From NCBI GenBank assembly GCA_002708905.1, contig PAPM01000039.1, positions 1-64,000 on the forward strand: a DNA stretch of 64,000 bases, read 5' to 3'. Positions 63,256-64,000 of this stretch are shown here, in pieces (the first letter of the stretch is position 1; the number at the start of each line of letters is the position of its first letter). A model generated the notes under the pieces. That model was not told where the DNA came from. It did no database searches and saw only the letters and a list, made by a program, of their open reading frames with translations. A program made the translations under genes and the position numbers. The DNA is from Pseudomonadales bacterium. Lineage in GTDB: Bacteria; Pseudomonadota; Gammaproteobacteria; Pseudomonadales; Ketobacteraceae.

Positions 63256-64000
63256 TTATACGCCCCACTTAAAGAAGTCGTGTTTTTCCGACAGATAGTA
63301 TTTGGACAGTACCATCTTGTGGATCTCAGACGCACCATCCACAAGGCGGGCCTGACGGGCATAGCGGTAGATCCACTCGATAATGGTGTCCTTAGAATAA
63401 CCGCGGGCACCGCACAATTGAATGGCTGTATCGGCCGCCTTGTGCAGCGTGTCGGCCACTTGGATCTTGGCAATGGAGATTTCCTTACGGGCAAAATCAC
63501 CCTGATCCAGTTTCCAGGCTGCATTCATGGTGAGCAACCGGCCGATGTGAATCTCTTTGGCCACATCGCCCATCATCCATTGCACACCTTCATGGCCGGA
63601 CAGAGTGGTACCAAAGCTCATGCGGTTTTCCACATAACCACCGGCGATTTCCATGCAGCGCTTGGCCAGACCCAGCCAACGCATACAGTGGGTCAAACGG
63701 GCCGTACCCAAGCGGATCTGGGTGACTTTCAAGCCGTCACCGATGTTCAGCAAACGGTTTTCGTCAGGGATTTCCAGGCCGTCGAATTTCAGCTCGCAGT
63801 GGCCACCATGCTCTTCCGGCCCCATGATGGGAATGCGACGGATGATCTCCCAGCCGGGCTGATCCTTATCGAACAAAAAGGCGGTGAGGCCTTTGCGTTC
63901 ATCATCGGAAGTCTTGGCAATCAGGATAAAGGTTTGTGCACCCTCGGCACCGGTGATGAACCACTTACGGCCGTTGATGATCCACTTGTCACCCACCTTT
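63256..64000 (-). CDS. Acyl-CoA dehydrogenase, C-terminal part
   Basis: The frame runs off the right edge of the window, so the N-terminal part of this FAD enzyme is missing. The visible 247 residues start inside the middle beta domain (INGRKWFITGAEGAQTFILIAKTS). They continue with the helical C-terminal domain, with the QWMMGDVAKEIHIGRLL segment near 140-156, QLCGARGYSKDTIIEWIYR near 195-213 and RLVDGASEIHKMVLSK near 222-237. The family removes hydrogens from acyl-CoA. The length fits the roughly 400-residue class. It stands 70 bp from the unknown 229-residue gene. Confidence 0.93.
   Translation of the reverse strand, partial: KVGDKWIINGRKWFITGAEGAQTFILIAKTSDDERKGLTAFLFDKDQPGWEIIRRIPIMGPEEHGGHCELKFDGLEIPDENRLLNIGDGLKVTQIRLGTARLTHCMRWLGLAKRCMEIAGGYVENRMSFGTTLSGHEGVQWMMGDVAKEIHIGRLLTMNAAWKLDQGDFARKEISIAKIQVADTLHKAADTAIQLCGARGYSKDTIIEWIYRYARQARLVDGASEIHKMVLSKYYLSEKHDFFKWGV

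Overview
The window looks like the chromosome of a lipid-using, probably marine gammaproteobacterium. The backbone from about 23.6 kb to 64 kb is moderately GC-rich. It carries glnK-amtB next to ubiK and yifB, PA2779/PA2778-type genes, cmoA/cmoB, a biosynthetic speA and speE, a FadL-type porin and a FarA-like fatty acyl-CoA reductase. This set recalls Marinobacter, Alcanivorax or Ketobacter relatives. That placement is inferred from gene content, not from a marker gene.

Positions 1 to about 23.6 kb are an AT-richer mobile defence island. At its left are three overlapping leftward tyrosine-recombinase genes (155-5464). Divergent from them is a type I restriction-modification operon: a single-TRD HsdS-like protein, HsdM, a two-TRD HsdS, SIR2, HerA, HsdR and a YgjP-type metallopeptidase. 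A Panacea (DUF4065) protein with a probable toxin partner, an XRE regulator and a small HTH protein follow. The right edge falls inside yjbQ, whose C-terminal third is missing (23597-23875). Short direct repeats mark the junction. The other yjbQ half is not in the window, so the left end of the island lies beyond position 1.

The most unusual part is at 11935-17695. The first ~113 bp of hsdR are present twice (11950-12062 and 17583-17695, 108 of 113 identical). Between the copies sits a tightly coupled five-gene cassette: NAD-dependent epimerase, GT4 glycosyltransferase, radical SAM/SPASM protein, a WG-repeat protein fused to an O-methyltransferase, and a histidine phosphatase. The left copy of the hsdR start is a 44-codon ORF. 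The right copy begins an intact 1092-residue HsdR whose ATG overlaps the stop of the last cassette gene. The cassette therefore appears to have entered at hsdR and to have re-supplied the start of that gene. I know of no described system with this composition. It is the best candidate here for an undescribed defence-linked biosynthetic or modification system.

The backbone is ordinary but well resolved. It holds an AraC regulator with an epoxide-hydrolase-like protein and an SDR; an RND efflux pair with a divergent TetR gene whose palindromic operator covers the TetR start codon; DUF523 and AraC genes; and a lipoprotein hydrolase. A polyamine block follows (Fe-alcohol dehydrogenase, aldehyde dehydrogenase, glutamine-synthetase-like ligase, SpeA, divergent SpeE). 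Next come nitrogen control (AmtB/GlnK with NtrC-like sites), UbiK, PA2779/PA2778, a 7TMR-DISM hybrid kinase and YifB. Then come an AttH-like/phosphotransferase/DUF6285 group, TetR, FadL, the acyl-CoA reductase, a BtuB-type receptor under a cobalamin riboswitch, CmoB/CmoA, an unknown protein and the C-terminal part of an acyl-CoA dehydrogenase running off the right edge.
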